From Acidimicrobiales bacterium (GTDB lineage: Bacteria > Actinomycetota > Acidimicrobiia > Acidimicrobiales > SZUA-35): a stretch of 64,000 nucleotides of DNA. The DNA is taken from assembly GCA_028285495.1 (NCBI GenBank), contig JANQPB010000001.1, positions 108,142-172,141 on the forward strand, in the 5' to 3' direction. The position numbers and the translations under genes are program-made. Shown piece by piece: positions 45,052 to 54,487 of this stretch. The first letter of the stretch is position 1. Each line of letters starts with the position of its first letter. Below the pieces are notes generated by a model that was given only the letters and a program-made list of their open reading frames with translations, did not search any database and was not told the DNA's origin.

Positions 45052-46110
45052 ATGCCGGGAACGCTCACGCGCCTCCGCACGTTGAACACATCGAGGACCG
45101 AGGGTCGGCCGCGTCCCCGACTGAAGCCCCGCGGCCTCCCACCGGCCCTCGAACCGCACGGCGTGTACGCCGCCACCAACCCGGCCGACGCCTCCCTGTT
45201 CGGCCACGATCTGCTGGGTGCGCACCGGGTCCGGGTCACCGACGGCGATCCGCAGAGCTTCACCGCAACGTTCCACGCCGTGCTGATCCGCGACGTCACG
45301 CTCGGCTATCTCGACTACACGACGGCGGTGCAGCTCGAGGTCCGGGCCCTGCCCGAGCACCACCTCGTGATCGTGCCCGCAACCGGGACCTCGACCGTGC
45401 GGACCGGCGGGGTCGAGGTGCCGACGTCGCCGGTGATGGCGGCCGTGCCACGACCGGGCGAGCCGATGACCCTGACCTGCAACGCCGACGCCGCCCACCT
45501 CGTCGTCCGCATCTCCCGCGGCGCGCTCGAGGCGCACCTCGGCCGGTTGCTCGGCCGGACCGTCGACCGGCCGATCGAGTTCGAGCCCTCGTTCGACCTG
45601 TCGACGGGGGCGGCGAGCCGCTGGAACTTCGCGGTGCAGATGCTGCATGCCGAGCTGTTCGAGCCCGACTCGCTGCTCCACCAGGCGGCCGGCGTCGGCC
45701 CGCTCGAGGAGTTCCTGATGAGCGCGCTGCTCTATTGCCAGCGCTCCAACTACGCGGCCAGCCTCGACCCGTCGACGCCGCGTACGGGCCGGATCGTCAC
45801 CGAGGCCGTCGACTTCATCGAGCGACACCTGGCCGAGCCGATCACCGTCGAGGACATCGCCACCAACGCCGACGTGAGCGTGCGGACCCTCCAGAACCAG
45901 TTCGCCCGAGACCTCGACCAGTCCCCGACGAGCTTCCTGCGGGACCGGCGCCTCGACCGTGCCCGCTCCGAGCTGGCCGACGCCTCGCCGGGATCGGGCA
46001 CGTCGGTGACCGACGTGGCCACCCGCTGGGGGTTCAACCATCTCGGGCGGTTCGCCATGGTCTACAAGAGCCGCTTCGGCGAGTCGCCGTCGCAGACGTT
46101 GAAGAGCTGA
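45052..46110 (+). CDS. AraC family transcriptional regulator
   Basis: 352 residues. The N-terminal domain resembles the AraC-binding-like cupin (LEVRALPEHHLVIVPATGTSTV, PRPGEPMTL). The C-terminal double HTH reads ITVEDIATNADVSVRTLQNQFARDLDQSPTSFLRDRRLDRAR and TSVTDVATRWGFNHLGRFAMVYKSRFGESPSQTL. Lying between the hydrogenase operon and hypAB, it is the natural candidate regulator of both. GAGAAGGGG precedes ATG 45052. The inducer is unknown. Confidence 0.85.
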   Translation: MPGTLTRLRTLNTSRTEGRPRPRLKPRGLPPALEPHGVYAATNPADASLFGHDLLGAHRVRVTDGDPQSFTATFHAVLIRDVTLGYLDYTTAVQLEVRALPEHHLVIVPATGTSTVRTGGVEVPTSPVMAAVPRPGEPMTLTCNADAAHLVVRISRGALEAHLGRLLGRTVDRPIEFEPSFDLSTGAASRWNFAVQMLHAELFEPDSLLHQAAGVGPLEEFLMSALLYCQRSNYAASLDPSTPRTGRIVTEAVDFIERHLAEPITVEDIATNADVSVRTLQNQFARDLDQSPTSFLRDRRLDRARSELADASPGSGTSVTDVATRWGFNHLGRFAMVYKSRFGESPSQTLKS

Positions 46111-46124
46111 GGGGTCTGGCTGCC

Positions 46125-46484
46125 ATGCACGAACTGTCGCTCTGCCAGGCCATCGCCGACACCGCCGTCGCCAACGCCGACGGTCGTGACGTCGAGCGGA
46201 TCCGCCTGCGGATCGGCCACTTCCGCCAGGTCGTGCCCGAGACGCTGCAGTCGTGTTGGCGGATGCGGCGGTCCGACGGGCCGCTGGCCCGGTGCGAGCT
46301 CGACGTCGAGTACGTGCCGGCCACGATCGAGTGCCGCACGTGCGGGTCGACCACGACGCTCGACCAGCCGCTGCTGCGCTGCGGTGCCTGCGACGGCACC
46401 GACGTCGCCCTGGTGTCGGGCGACGAGTTCCTGATCGTCTCCATCGATGTGACGTCGGCGTTGGCGTCCGAGGAGGTCAACTGA
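46125..46484 (+). CDS. hypA: Hydrogenase nickel metallochaperone HypA
   Basis: 119 residues beginning MHELSLCQAI, with His2 for nickel binding. The structural zinc site is ECRTCG and RCGACDG. HypA hands nickel to the large subunit precursor together with HypB, encoded directly after it. It is 14 bases after the araC stop. Confidence 0.95.
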   Translation: MHELSLCQAIADTAVANADGRDVERIRLRIGHFRQVVPETLQSCWRMRRSDGPLARCELDVEYVPATIECRTCGSTTTLDQPLLRCGACDGTDVALVSGDEFLIVSIDVTSALASEEVN

Positions 46485-46485
46485 C

Positions 46486-47370
46486 ATGGGGCGTTTTCAT
46501 CGCCACCCCGACGGGACCGTGCACGAGCACGACCACGACGACGACGGCCACGATCATCACGATGCGGATGCCGATGGCGATGCCGAGGTCGAGGCCGACG
46601 CCGGTGGCGGTGGCGGTGGCGGTGGACGGGATGTCGGCGACCACTCGGGCTACGAGACCGGCAGCGAGCGGGTGATGGTCCTCGAGCAGATCCTGGGCGA
46701 GAACGACCGGTTGGCCGACGGCAATCGGGCGCTGCTGGCCGGGCACGGGATCGCGTCGGTGAACGTGATGTCGTCGCCGGGGGCGGGCAAGACGTCGCTG
46801 CTGGCTCGCACGATCCCGGCGCTGCGGGATCGGTTCCGGGTCGGTGTGGTCGAGGGTGACATCGCCACCAGCATCGACGCCGACGTGCTGTCGGACCTCG
46901 GGGCCCAGGTGGCGCTGGTCAACACGAGCGCCGGGTTCGGGGGCGAGTGCCACCTCGATGCGGTGATGGTGCGGGCCGGGTTGGATCGGCTGCGGCTCGA
47001 CGAGCTCGACCTCGTGATCATCGAGAACGTGGGGAACCTGGTGTGCCCGGCGGAGTTCGACGTCGGCCAGGATGCCAGGGCGATGGTCTACGCGATCACC
47101 GAGGGCGAGGAGAAGCCGCTCAAGTACCCGGTGATGTTCCACGCCGCAGACGTGGTGGTGGTGAACAAGATCGATCTCCTCCCCCACCTGCGGTTCGATC
47201 TCGATGCGTTCCGTTCCAACCTCGAGCAGGTCAACCCGGTGGCGACGGTGATCGAGCTGAGCGCCGAGACCGGCGAGGGGGTCGACGCATGGATCGACTG
47301 GTTGGCGGCGCAGGCCGTTGCCGGTCGCTCAGCGGCGACCACGACGGCCGGGGGTCGCGGGGCCGACTGA
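46486..47370 (+). CDS. hypB: Hydrogenase nickel-incorporation GTPase HypB
   Basis: 294 residues. The N-terminal His/Asp-rich stretch (residues 5-30, about ten His) is a nickel store; a poly-Gly linker follows. SIMIBI GTPase motifs: VMSSPGAGKTSLLART, VVEGDIATSIDADVL, LVIIENVGNLVCPAEFD and VVVNKIDLLPHL. It delivers nickel with HypA. One base separates it from hypA. Its end lies 59 bases before a convergent secreted-protein gene. Confidence 0.96.
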   Translation: MGRFHRHPDGTVHEHDHDDDGHDHHDADADGDAEVEADAGGGGGGGGRDVGDHSGYETGSERVMVLEQILGENDRLADGNRALLAGHGIASVNVMSSPGAGKTSLLARTIPALRDRFRVGVVEGDIATSIDADVLSDLGAQVALVNTSAGFGGECHLDAVMVRAGLDRLRLDELDLVIIENVGNLVCPAEFDVGQDARAMVYAITEGEEKPLKYPVMFHAADVVVVNKIDLLPHLRFDLDAFRSNLEQVNPVATVIELSAETGEGVDAWIDWLAAQAVAGRSAATTTAGGRGAD

Positions 47371-47429
47371 CAACGGCCGCCCAACCCCGTTCCGACGAGC
47401 GATCTGGCCACTTTCGGGCATTTCCACCG

Positions 47430-48359
47430 TCAGTTCTCGACGGCCTGGATCTCGCCGACGACCACGGGCCGGGTGGAGATCGTCGTGATGTCCGGGAGCG
47501 GCCCGCCGCACACGGGGATCGAGCAGCTGTACGAGACGTCCCAGACGACCTCGAGGTCGACGCTGTTCTCCTGGAGCGCCGACGAGATGGTGTAGACCAT
47601 CGTGCAGTCGGACGGTTGGGCGTCGTCGCCGCCGATCCCGAACACGTACGGGTGCATGTCGTCGCCGTCGCACTCGACCGGCTCATCGCCCCCGGACCAG
47701 TACGCCATCTCCGGCACGGCGGTGGTGCTGACGCTGAACGCGGCGCCGGGAAGCGGCAGGCTGATGGTGGCCACGGCCCGCGTGGCCCAAGCCGCCTCGT
47801 CGACCCAGAGGAAGGTGGTCATCTGGGTGATGAGCGTGAGGTCCTCGTCGCCGTCAGGTGAGGTGATCGGGTTGAACGCCACGACGGGGGTCTGAGCGTA
47901 TGCGTCGGCGATCATGGCCTGGATCACCGGTACCGGTGGTGGGTCGCCGACCGGGAAGATCGTGTAGGCATCGAAGCCGGCCAGCTGGGGGCAGAAGATC
48001 ACCCAGTGGTCCACATCGAAGATCGAGCCCGTGATGTTGATCGAGGCGATGTCGGGGCGGGCGATGACCAGCTCGTCGCCGGCGAGCAGGCGGTCCCAGT
48101 TGCAGTCGGCGAACACCGACGATCCGGTCGGGATCACCCTGGTCCCGCCACCACCGGTGGTGAATCCCCCGCCCACATAGACCGCCGGATCCGGCAACGT
48201 GCCGCCGTAGGCGCAGGTGCGGCCGAAGCAGTCTTCCTGTTCCCCTAGCGCATCATCCGCTTCGGTTGTTGCGGCATCAGCTCCAGTGGCCCCCGCAACG
48301 GCCGCGATGAGCAAGAGCGCCACAGCAATACCTAGTCGCCGCCGGCCTGGTCGAGTCAC
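47430..48359 (-). CDS. Secreted protein of unknown function
   Basis: 309 residues. The signal peptide is RRRLGIAVALLLIAAVAGATGADA. The mature part has about ten Cys, in pairs such as DCFGRTCAYGG and YSCSIPVCGG, and many Ser/Thr/Pro, consistent with a disulfide-bonded extracellular protein. No domain is recognised. Its GTG start overlaps the stop of the lipoprotein gene by one base, so the two form an operon. Confidence 0.7.
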   Translation of the reverse strand: MTRPGRRRLGIAVALLLIAAVAGATGADAATTEADDALGEQEDCFGRTCAYGGTLPDPAVYVGGGFTTGGGGTRVIPTGSSVFADCNWDRLLAGDELVIARPDIASINITGSIFDVDHWVIFCPQLAGFDAYTIFPVGDPPPVPVIQAMIADAYAQTPVVAFNPITSPDGDEDLTLITQMTTFLWVDEAAWATRAVATISLPLPGAAFSVSTTAVPEMAYWSGGDEPVECDGDDMHPYVFGIGGDDAQPSDCTMVYTISSALQENSVDLEVVWDVSYSCSIPVCGGPLPDITTISTRPVVVGEIQAVEN

Positions 48360-49000
48360 TACACAATCTCACACGCGACGATGCCGCCGGGTGTGAGTTC
48401 GCTAGGCAACCACTCGTTGATCTTCCATTGCTCGTCAACAAGCTGAAGCTGAAACACACTGGTCGACGTTTTCTCGGGGTCGTCGACCCCGAGAACCTCA
48501 AGCGTCTCCGCGTCAACGAATTCGTCCGCAGAACCAGTACAGGCCTCCACCTCGGCGATGCCGGCAATCAGATCGATGTCAACGCCTGCAATTTCGATCG
48601 GTGCCGGTCCGGTAGAGCGGTGTATGACGCCCTCGGCTGCGTATTGGGCGTCGGATTCGGCAACCCGCTGGCGCAAGAGTCCTGTCAGCGCCTCAAGCCG
48701 GAGTTCGTTGTCGTCACGTGATGTGTCGATCGGGAACTGGTACCACTCGGTGACGACTCGTCTGATCTCGGCTTCGGCGATTGCTTCGTCGGAGAGCGTC
48801 GTCGGTGGGGACTCGGTCGTGGTGGAGGAGCTGGTCGTGGTGGCGTCGGTCGTCGAGGTCGAGGAGGCGGCCGCCTCCTCGTCGAGTTGGGCGCCGATGT
48901 CGTCGTCTGACGAGTTCGAGCACGCCGACAACGCCACGATCAGCGCAACGGCGAGGGCCAGAAGTCGCCCAATGGTGGTGGCCGCCATCGACGACATCAT
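48359..49000 (-). CDS. Lipoprotein of unknown function
   Basis: 213 residues. The signal RLLALAVALIVALSACSNSS has the lipobox LSAC. After a Thr/Ser-rich linker, IAEAEIRRVVTEWYQFPIDTS and VFQLQLVDEQWKINEWLP suggest a SnoaL/NTF2-like fold. The GC content is lower than in neighbours. ATG 49000 is used; ATG 48988 is an alternative. Confidence 0.7.
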   Translation of the reverse strand: MMSSMAATTIGRLLALAVALIVALSACSNSSDDDIGAQLDEEAAASSTSTTDATTTSSSTTTESPPTTLSDEAIAEAEIRRVVTEWYQFPIDTSRDDNELRLEALTGLLRQRVAESDAQYAAEGVIHRSTGPAPIEIAGVDIDLIAGIAEVEACTGSADEFVDAETLEVLGVDDPEKTSTSVFQLQLVDEQWKINEWLPSELTPGGIVACEIV

Positions 49001-49114
49001 AGAGCTCGTCGTTCATCGTGTTCGGGCGTCACGGATTTCGTGGCAACCATGATGACGAGCCAACACGGGAACGGCGGAAACGGCCATGGGGACCGGTCCC
49101 CACTCGACCCGTCC

Positions 49115-49924
49115 TCAACCGGCCAGCACGCCGCCGGCGGCCCAAACGACCACCACCAATCCGAGCACCATCTGGCTGATGCCGATGATCTTGACCGGCG
49201 CCACGGGCTGATGGCGCCGCACCCACTGGAACGCAACGAGGGCGACCAGGGCAACGACGCCGGCGATCAGCCGACGATCGATCAGGGCGGCGGTCACGCC
49301 GAGACCGACGGCAGCGGCATCGGTGGCGAGCAACAGGCGTGGCGACCACGCTCGGTCGTGGGTCCGAGCGATCTGGGCCCGGACGTGGGGAATCGACGTG
49401 ACGGCCCGACCGGCCAGCAGCAGCCAGGTGGCGGCGGCCAGGGCGCTGGACCCGCCGCCGGCCAGGACGATGGCGGCGACGACCCCGGCGATGGCGATGG
49501 CGCCCGTCAGCTCGGGAACGAGTCGGCGCCGGCGGGAGCGGACGTCGTAGGCCAGCTGCACGCCGACCAGCGGGGCGGCGACGAGAACCGGCACCCACCA
49601 GCGGTTGCCGTCGGCCAACAGCGCGGCACCGGCCACCAACACGACGAGGATCGCGGCCTCGCCGGCGGCCACCCGTTCGGCCATGGCCGTGCGGTCGAGC
49701 CGACGACGGCGCCAGCGATCGACCAGCGCCAGTTCGAGCGGGGTGCGGACGAGGAACAACCCGAAGGCGGCGAGGGCGAGCAGCAACCCGGCGATGCTCG
49801 GTTCGATCAGCAACCCGAGCAGACCCGGCTCGAGGGTCAGCCCCCAGCCGCCGTGCTCGGTCGGCATCGACACCGATCGCATGGTGCTGCGGGGGGTGGC
49901 GGTCGAGCTCATCGGGCCAACCAT
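49115..49924 (-). CDS. YwiC-like integral membrane protein
   Basis: 269 residues with about eight hydrophobic helices and an N-terminal MPTEHGGWGLTLEPGLLGLL, the usual opening of the YwiC-like family. A second conserved stretch is GRAVTSIPHVRAQI. YwiC lies in the nar/anaerobic region of Bacillus, but its function is unknown. ATG 49924 has GGGGGTGA just upstream; ATG 49912 is an alternative. It diverges from a TetR gene across an operator-like repeat. Confidence 0.75.
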   Translation of the reverse strand: MVGPMSSTATPRSTMRSVSMPTEHGGWGLTLEPGLLGLLIEPSIAGLLLALAAFGLFLVRTPLELALVDRWRRRRLDRTAMAERVAAGEAAILVVLVAGAALLADGNRWWVPVLVAAPLVGVQLAYDVRSRRRRLVPELTGAIAIAGVVAAIVLAGGGSSALAAATWLLLAGRAVTSIPHVRAQIARTHDRAWSPRLLLATDAAAVGLGVTAALIDRRLIAGVVALVALVAFQWVRRHQPVAPVKIIGISQMVLGLVVVVWAAGGVLAG

Positions 49925-49981
49925 TCACCCCCGGGGCCGGACCGTCAACCGCCGTGCGGCGGATAACGAATGTGTTTCAGT

Positions 49982-50007
49982 AAAGGTGAACGAACACCTC
50001 CACCTTT
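49982..50007. promoter_or_regulatory. Operator-like inverted repeats between ywiC-like and tetR genes
   Basis: AGGTG (49984-49988) and CACCT (49995-49999) form an inverted repeat with a 6-base gap. AAAGGTG (49982-49988) and CACCTTT (50001-50007) form a second, exact 7-bp one with a 12-base gap. They lie 36-61 bases before the tetR start, a normal place for an autoregulatory TetR operator controlling both divergent genes. Confidence 0.55.
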
Positions 50008-50042
50008 GACTCCTCGACGGAGCGGCGGTAGCGTCCGAGACC

Positions 50043-50597
50043 ATGCCGAAGCAGCGCGTGAACCTCGACGAGGTCACGATGACGGCGCTGGCCATCATCG
50101 ACCGACAGTCGCTCGACGCCCTCTCGCTGTCGGCGGTGGCCGCCGAGCTGGGGCTCCGCCCGTCGGCGCTCTACACCTACTTCGACAACCTCGATGCGCT
50201 CCGCTACGCCGTCGCCGTGCGGGCCACGATGAACCTGACCGACGACCTGCGCAACGCCGCCGTCGGTCAGGCCGGCAACGATGCGATCGTCGCGTTGGCC
50301 TACTGCTACCGCAACTTCGCCCTGCAGCATCCCGGCCAGTATGCGGCCACGCTGTCGCCGCCCGAGCGGGCCGACGACGAGCTGACCCATGCCTCGTGGG
50401 GCGTGACCGACGTCTTCGCCAGGGTCATCGCCAACTACGGCCACGAGGGTGACCAGGCGATCCACGCTGCGAGGGCCGCCCGAAGCGCCATCCACGGGTT
50501 CGTCGCCCTCGAGGCCGGGCGCTGCCTGTCGACCCGGACCGACTCCGACGACAGCTTCGACCACCTGATCAACTCGGTCATCAACGGGCTCACCTGA
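50043..50597 (+). CDS. TetR family transcriptional regulator
   Basis: 184 residues. The HTH is MTALAIIDRQSLDALSLSAVAAELGLRPSALYTYFDNLDALRYAVA. The C-terminal part with the FALQHPGQYAATLSPP and RAARSAIHGFVALEAG segments belongs to the TetR_C_33/WHG type. It diverges from the YwiC-like gene and probably represses it through the repeats at 49982-50007. The ligand is unknown. Confidence 0.85.
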   Translation: MPKQRVNLDEVTMTALAIIDRQSLDALSLSAVAAELGLRPSALYTYFDNLDALRYAVAVRATMNLTDDLRNAAVGQAGNDAIVALAYCYRNFALQHPGQYAATLSPPERADDELTHASWGVTDVFARVIANYGHEGDQAIHAARAARSAIHGFVALEAGRCLSTRTDSDDSFDHLINSVINGLT

Positions 50598-50657
50598 CCG
50601 GCCGGCGGTCGGCGCCGACCCCGAGCGACTCGCCGTGACGCCGAGCCCGGGCCGCGG

Positions 50658-52400
50658 TCAGCCCTTGGCGTCCGACCAGCGCTCGACGACCGACGTGTCG
50701 GTCACGAACCGGACCGCCGGATCGGGCGACCAGTAGAAGGCGGCCTCATCGACGGCGTCCGTCACGAGCTGCGCCACCCGGGTCGCCGCCCCGGCGGGCG
50801 CATGGACCAGCAGCTCGTCGTGCAGGCACAGCACGACCCGGGCCCCGTGCGGGGCCGAGCGCCGGCGCACGATGAGGGCCCACATCTTGAAGAACTCGGC
50901 CGCGGCCCCCTGGATCAGGGCGTTGCGGGCGTAGCGGCCGCGGGCGGCGGCTGCGGCGATGGCCCGGTCGAGGTCGCCGTCCGGGGCCGACCCGCTGCCG
51001 GTACGGATCCGGCGCCCGCCGACGGTGGTCAGGTCCTCGCCCCGCTGGCCCCGCTTGGCCGACTCCTCGAGATAGGCCATCGCCACCGGGTAGCTGCGCT
51101 CGAGACCACGGAGGGCGCCGGCCGACTCGCCGGTGGTGGCCCCGTAGAGGGCGCCGAGAACGGCGACCTTGGCCACGTCACGCTCGACACCGAGCCGCTC
51201 GGCCACCGGCCGGTAGAGGTCGTCGGATGCGGTGGCGGCGATCAGAGCGGGGTCGCCGGAGACGGCGGCGAGGACCCGGGGCTCGATCTGACCGAGATCG
51301 GCCCGAACGAGTCGATGGCCGGGCTCCGCGGCGACGGCCGGCCGCATCGGGGCCGGGAGGTTGTGGAGCCCGGCCGACGCCGTCATGCGGCCGGCGGCAC
51401 CGTCGGCGCTCGACCAGTCGCCCCGCAGCCGACCACCAGACACGTGCTCGTCGAACCAGGCGTAGCCGTAGGTGGTGGCGATTCGCTCACCCTTGCGCCA
51501 GGTCAACAGCGCATCGATCAGGGGGCTCGTGTCGCGCAGCTGTTCGAGGCGCCAGGCCCGGGTGTCGGGGAGGTCGAAGCCGTTGCGACGCAACATCGCC
51601 TTGACCTCGGCCGGGTTCCGGAGGTTGACCGGGTTGGCCTCGCCGGCGGCGTCGAGGTGTCGCAGGACGTCGGCGTCGCGACGGCGCTGGGCCCGCTCCT
51701 CGTCGGCGATGGCGGTCGGTCGGGGACCGGCGATCTCGCCGATGATCCGGATGGCCTCGCCCTCGTCGATCGGGAGGCCGTCGACCGCGAGCTCGGCGCA
51801 GAGCAGCTCGGTCATCGACTCGGCGTTCGCGGTGGCCCGCACCCGATCGGCGTCCGTTCGGTCGGCGATGATCGCCTGCTGGGCCGTGGCCGTCTCCAAC
51901 GCCAGCCGGGCCCAGCGGGCGGTCCGTCCGGGATCGCCCCGCCAGGCGCCGGCGAGCCACTCGGGGCGGAGGTAGCCGTCCGGTCTCACGGGGTCGGCGG
52001 GGTCGCCCCCCTCGTCGGCCGACTGGAGCAGGTCGAGCTGGCCCATCGTCGGCATCGACTCGGGATCGAGGTCGTGGAGGTGGGCCCAGACCCGGCCGGC
52101 GTCGGCCCGGTACCCGCCGACGAGCAGGCGGTGGACGGCGACGACGTCCCAGCAGCGGGCGACGGGCACCCCGCCGGCGGCGACCAGGTCGGCCGCCGAC
52201 CGGTCCCACCAGACCAACCGGGGCGACCAGCGGGCCTCGATGGCGGCCAGCTCGCGGACGGGGTCGACGGTCGGCACCGTCCGGTGACCGCCGACGGTGG
52301 CCAGGCCGAGCGCGCCCCCGGGATCGATGGCGACGGCCAGCAGCGCGCCCTCGTCGATGCCGAGGGCGGCCAGCTCGCTGATCTCGACCGGTGGCCCCAC
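50658..52400 (-). CDS. Family-A DNA polymerase (PolA-like), actinobacterial short form
   Basis: 580 residues. The polymerase motifs are present: motif A VRADLGQIEPRVLAAVSGD (usually DYSQIELR), motif B RDVAKVAVLGALYGATTGESAG, and motif C LCLHDELLVHAP with the catalytic HDE. Both catalytic Asp positions are kept. The N-terminal 190 residues correspond to the exonuclease region, but DEDD motifs are not evident. There is no 5'-3' exonuclease domain, so this is not the replicative PolA. Relatives are annotated as bifunctional 3'-5' exonuclease/DNA polymerase in actinobacteria. GTG start. Confidence 0.82.
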   Translation of the reverse strand: MGPPVEISELAALGIDEGALLAVAIDPGGALGLATVGGHRTVPTVDPVRELAAIEARWSPRLVWWDRSAADLVAAGGVPVARCWDVVAVHRLLVGGYRADAGRVWAHLHDLDPESMPTMGQLDLLQSADEGGDPADPVRPDGYLRPEWLAGAWRGDPGRTARWARLALETATAQQAIIADRTDADRVRATANAESMTELLCAELAVDGLPIDEGEAIRIIGEIAGPRPTAIADEERAQRRRDADVLRHLDAAGEANPVNLRNPAEVKAMLRRNGFDLPDTRAWRLEQLRDTSPLIDALLTWRKGERIATTYGYAWFDEHVSGGRLRGDWSSADGAAGRMTASAGLHNLPAPMRPAVAAEPGHRLVRADLGQIEPRVLAAVSGDPALIAATASDDLYRPVAERLGVERDVAKVAVLGALYGATTGESAGALRGLERSYPVAMAYLEESAKRGQRGEDLTTVGGRRIRTGSGSAPDGDLDRAIAAAAARGRYARNALIQGAAAEFFKMWALIVRRRSAPHGARVVLCLHDELLVHAPAGAATRVAQLVTDAVDEAAFYWSPDPAVRFVTDTSVVERWSDAKG

Positions 52401-52552
52401 GCCTCCAGCCTGCCAGCCCGGATGGGCGGTCGACCCGTCGCCGCCGGATCGGGCCGAATGGCCCGGTCCGGCGGGTGGGACCGCCCTGACCGGCTCGGCT
52501 CCGGAGCGCCTACCGTCGAAGGTCGGGTGAGCGATGTGGAGGTCCGAGCACA

Positions 52553-52804
52553 GTGGTGAGACGAGCGGTGGTCCTCGGACTGCAGGCGACGATGGTGCTG
52601 TACCTCGCGCTGAGCGGCATCGAGCTGGCGGCCCGGTCTGGTCTGGCCGACGAGGGCTCGCTCGTCGCCGAGACGGCGGCGACCGTCTGGGAGATCCGGG
52701 AGGGCGACGATCCCCTCGGCCTGGCCGACGAGGCCGACGCCATCGTCGAGGCGGTCCGCCGGGTCATCGATGCCTTCGGGACCCTCGGCGAGGCCATGGA
52801 CTGA
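52553..52804 (+). CDS. Small hypothetical protein (83 aa)
   Basis: 83 residues: an N-terminal hydrophobic helix (AVVLGLQATMVLYLALSGIELAA) and an acidic helical C-terminus (LADEADAIVEAVRRVIDAFG), as in a membrane-anchored or secreted small protein. GGAGG lies 10 bases before GTG 52553. No family is recognised. It sits alone between the polymerase and choline-sulfatase genes. Confidence 0.5.
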   Translation: MVRRAVVLGLQATMVLYLALSGIELAARSGLADEGSLVAETAATVWEIREGDDPLGLADEADAIVEAVRRVIDAFGTLGEAMD

Positions 52805-52838
52805 TCGAACCGCCCGGTCGCATCGGCCGACCGGGGCG

Positions 52839-54329
52839 CTACAGGCGGCGGCTGGCCTCGACGTCGTTGAGGTCGAGGTGGTTGCGCATGTACTGCTGGG
52901 ACGCGTCGACCCGAGGCTGGTGGTCCCAGGGGGTCGGGCGACCCTGCCGGAGGGCCCGGTCGACGAGCCGCCGCTCCTGCTGGCTGCGGTGGACCGCCCG
53001 GTCGATGGCGGCGATGTCCCACCGCTGGCCGACCTCGATCTCGTAGCGGGCGGTGGCCTCCGGTGCCGTCGCGGCCAGGTTGACCAGCTCGTCCGGGTCG
53101 GTGGCCAGGTCGAACAGCTGGGGCGGGTCGGCCGGCGACCAGACGAACTTCTCCGAACCCCGCCGGATCATGACGATGGGGGCGACGGCCCCCTCACCGA
53201 GGTACTCGCCGAGCACCGTGCGGCCAGCATCGTCGGCGGCGGCGAGGTCGAGGAGGGACCGGCCCGGGTTGTCCGGCATCGGATCGGCGCCGGCGATCTG
53301 CGCAAGCGTCGGGGCGACGTCGAGCAGGCTGGCGGCGGTCGAGCGGGAGGCCGGGGTGATGTCGGGGCCCGTCACGACGATGGGGATCCTGGCGCTCGCT
53401 TCGAAGAACGACATCTTGTACCAGAGGCCCCGCTCGCCGAGCAGGTCGCCGTGGTCGGCGGTGAAGATCACGTAGGTGTCGTCGGTCAGGTCGAGCCGGT
53501 CGAGCGTGTCGACGAGCTGGCCGACGAAGTCGTCGACGTAGCCGACGTTGGCCAGGTAGGCGTGGCGGGCGGTGCGGACATGACGCTCGGTCACGTCGAC
53601 GGTGTCGGCGGCGATGACCCTGGCCAGGCGACGGCTGTGGGGGTCGGGGTCGGCGGGCCTGGCGACCGTCGGGAGGGGGATGGCGTCGTGGTCGTAGCGA
53701 TCCCAGTGGTGGCGGCGGGCGACGTACGGATCGTGGGGATGGGTGAACGAGACGGTGAGGAACCACGGGCGGTCGTCGCTCGAGCGGGCGAGGTCACGGA
53801 GCTTGCGCACGGCCTGGAAGCCGACGTCGTCGTCGAAGTCGAGCTGGTTGGAGGCCTCGGCGACGCCGGCGTCGACGACGCTGTCCATGTTGTGGAACCA
53901 CCAGTCGTAGCGGTGGTCCGGGTCGGACCAGTTCGGGGTCCAGCCGAAGTCGGCCGGATAGATGTCGGTGGTCAGGCGCTCCTCGTAACCGTGGAGCTGA
54001 TCGGGACCGACGAAGTGCATCTTGCCGACGAGGGTGGTCTGGTAGCCGAGGCTGCGGAGATGGTGGGCGAAGGTCGGGATGGTGGCGGGGAGCTCGGCGG
54101 CGTTGTCGTAGGCCCCGATGGTGGAGTTGAGCCGACCGGTGAGCATGGCGTAGCGGGCCGGGGCGCAGAGCGGGCTGTTGCTGTAGGCGTTGGTGAAGCG
54201 GAGGCCGTCGGCGGCGAGTCGGTCGATGGCCGGCGTGCCCCCGAGCGAGCTGGCGAGATCGAGCCAGGGATCGGCCAGCTGGTCGGCCATGATCAGCAGG
54301 ATGTTCGGCCGGCGGCGCGGGGCGCTCAT
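52839..54329 (-). CDS. betC: Choline-sulfatase
   Basis: 496 residues. The sulfatase signature is NSPLCAPARYAMLTGRL, with C55 converted to formylglycine and the C-x-P-x-R core. Choline-sulfatase features: DNAAELPATIPTFAHHLRSLGYQTTLVGKMHF, GYEERLTTDIYPADFGW, and the C-terminal PWDHQPRVDASQQYMRNHLDLNDVE. Metal site: LLIMADQ and FTADHGDLLGERGLW. It releases sulfate and choline from choline-O-sulfate, feeding sulfur supply or glycine betaine synthesis. No bet or transporter genes adjoin. No signal peptide, so probably cytoplasmic. Confidence 0.9.
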   Translation of the reverse strand: MSAPRRRPNILLIMADQLADPWLDLASSLGGTPAIDRLAADGLRFTNAYSNSPLCAPARYAMLTGRLNSTIGAYDNAAELPATIPTFAHHLRSLGYQTTLVGKMHFVGPDQLHGYEERLTTDIYPADFGWTPNWSDPDHRYDWWFHNMDSVVDAGVAEASNQLDFDDDVGFQAVRKLRDLARSSDDRPWFLTVSFTHPHDPYVARRHHWDRYDHDAIPLPTVARPADPDPHSRRLARVIAADTVDVTERHVRTARHAYLANVGYVDDFVGQLVDTLDRLDLTDDTYVIFTADHGDLLGERGLWYKMSFFEASARIPIVVTGPDITPASRSTAASLLDVAPTLAQIAGADPMPDNPGRSLLDLAAADDAGRTVLGEYLGEGAVAPIVMIRRGSEKFVWSPADPPQLFDLATDPDELVNLAATAPEATARYEIEVGQRWDIAAIDRAVHRSQQERRLVDRALRQGRPTPWDHQPRVDASQQYMRNHLDLNDVEASRRL

Positions 54330-54487
54330 GACTCGGGGGTGCTGGTCGGCTCGACCGGCCGTCTTGGGCTCGCCACGGCTGGCAGCCTAGTGCCGACGGC
54401 CCGCGGCGGCCGCCGGTCGCTCGACGGCGACCCGGCCAGGTGCTTAAGCTCGACCGAGACCACGATGTCGAGGAGGGACAGTCGACG

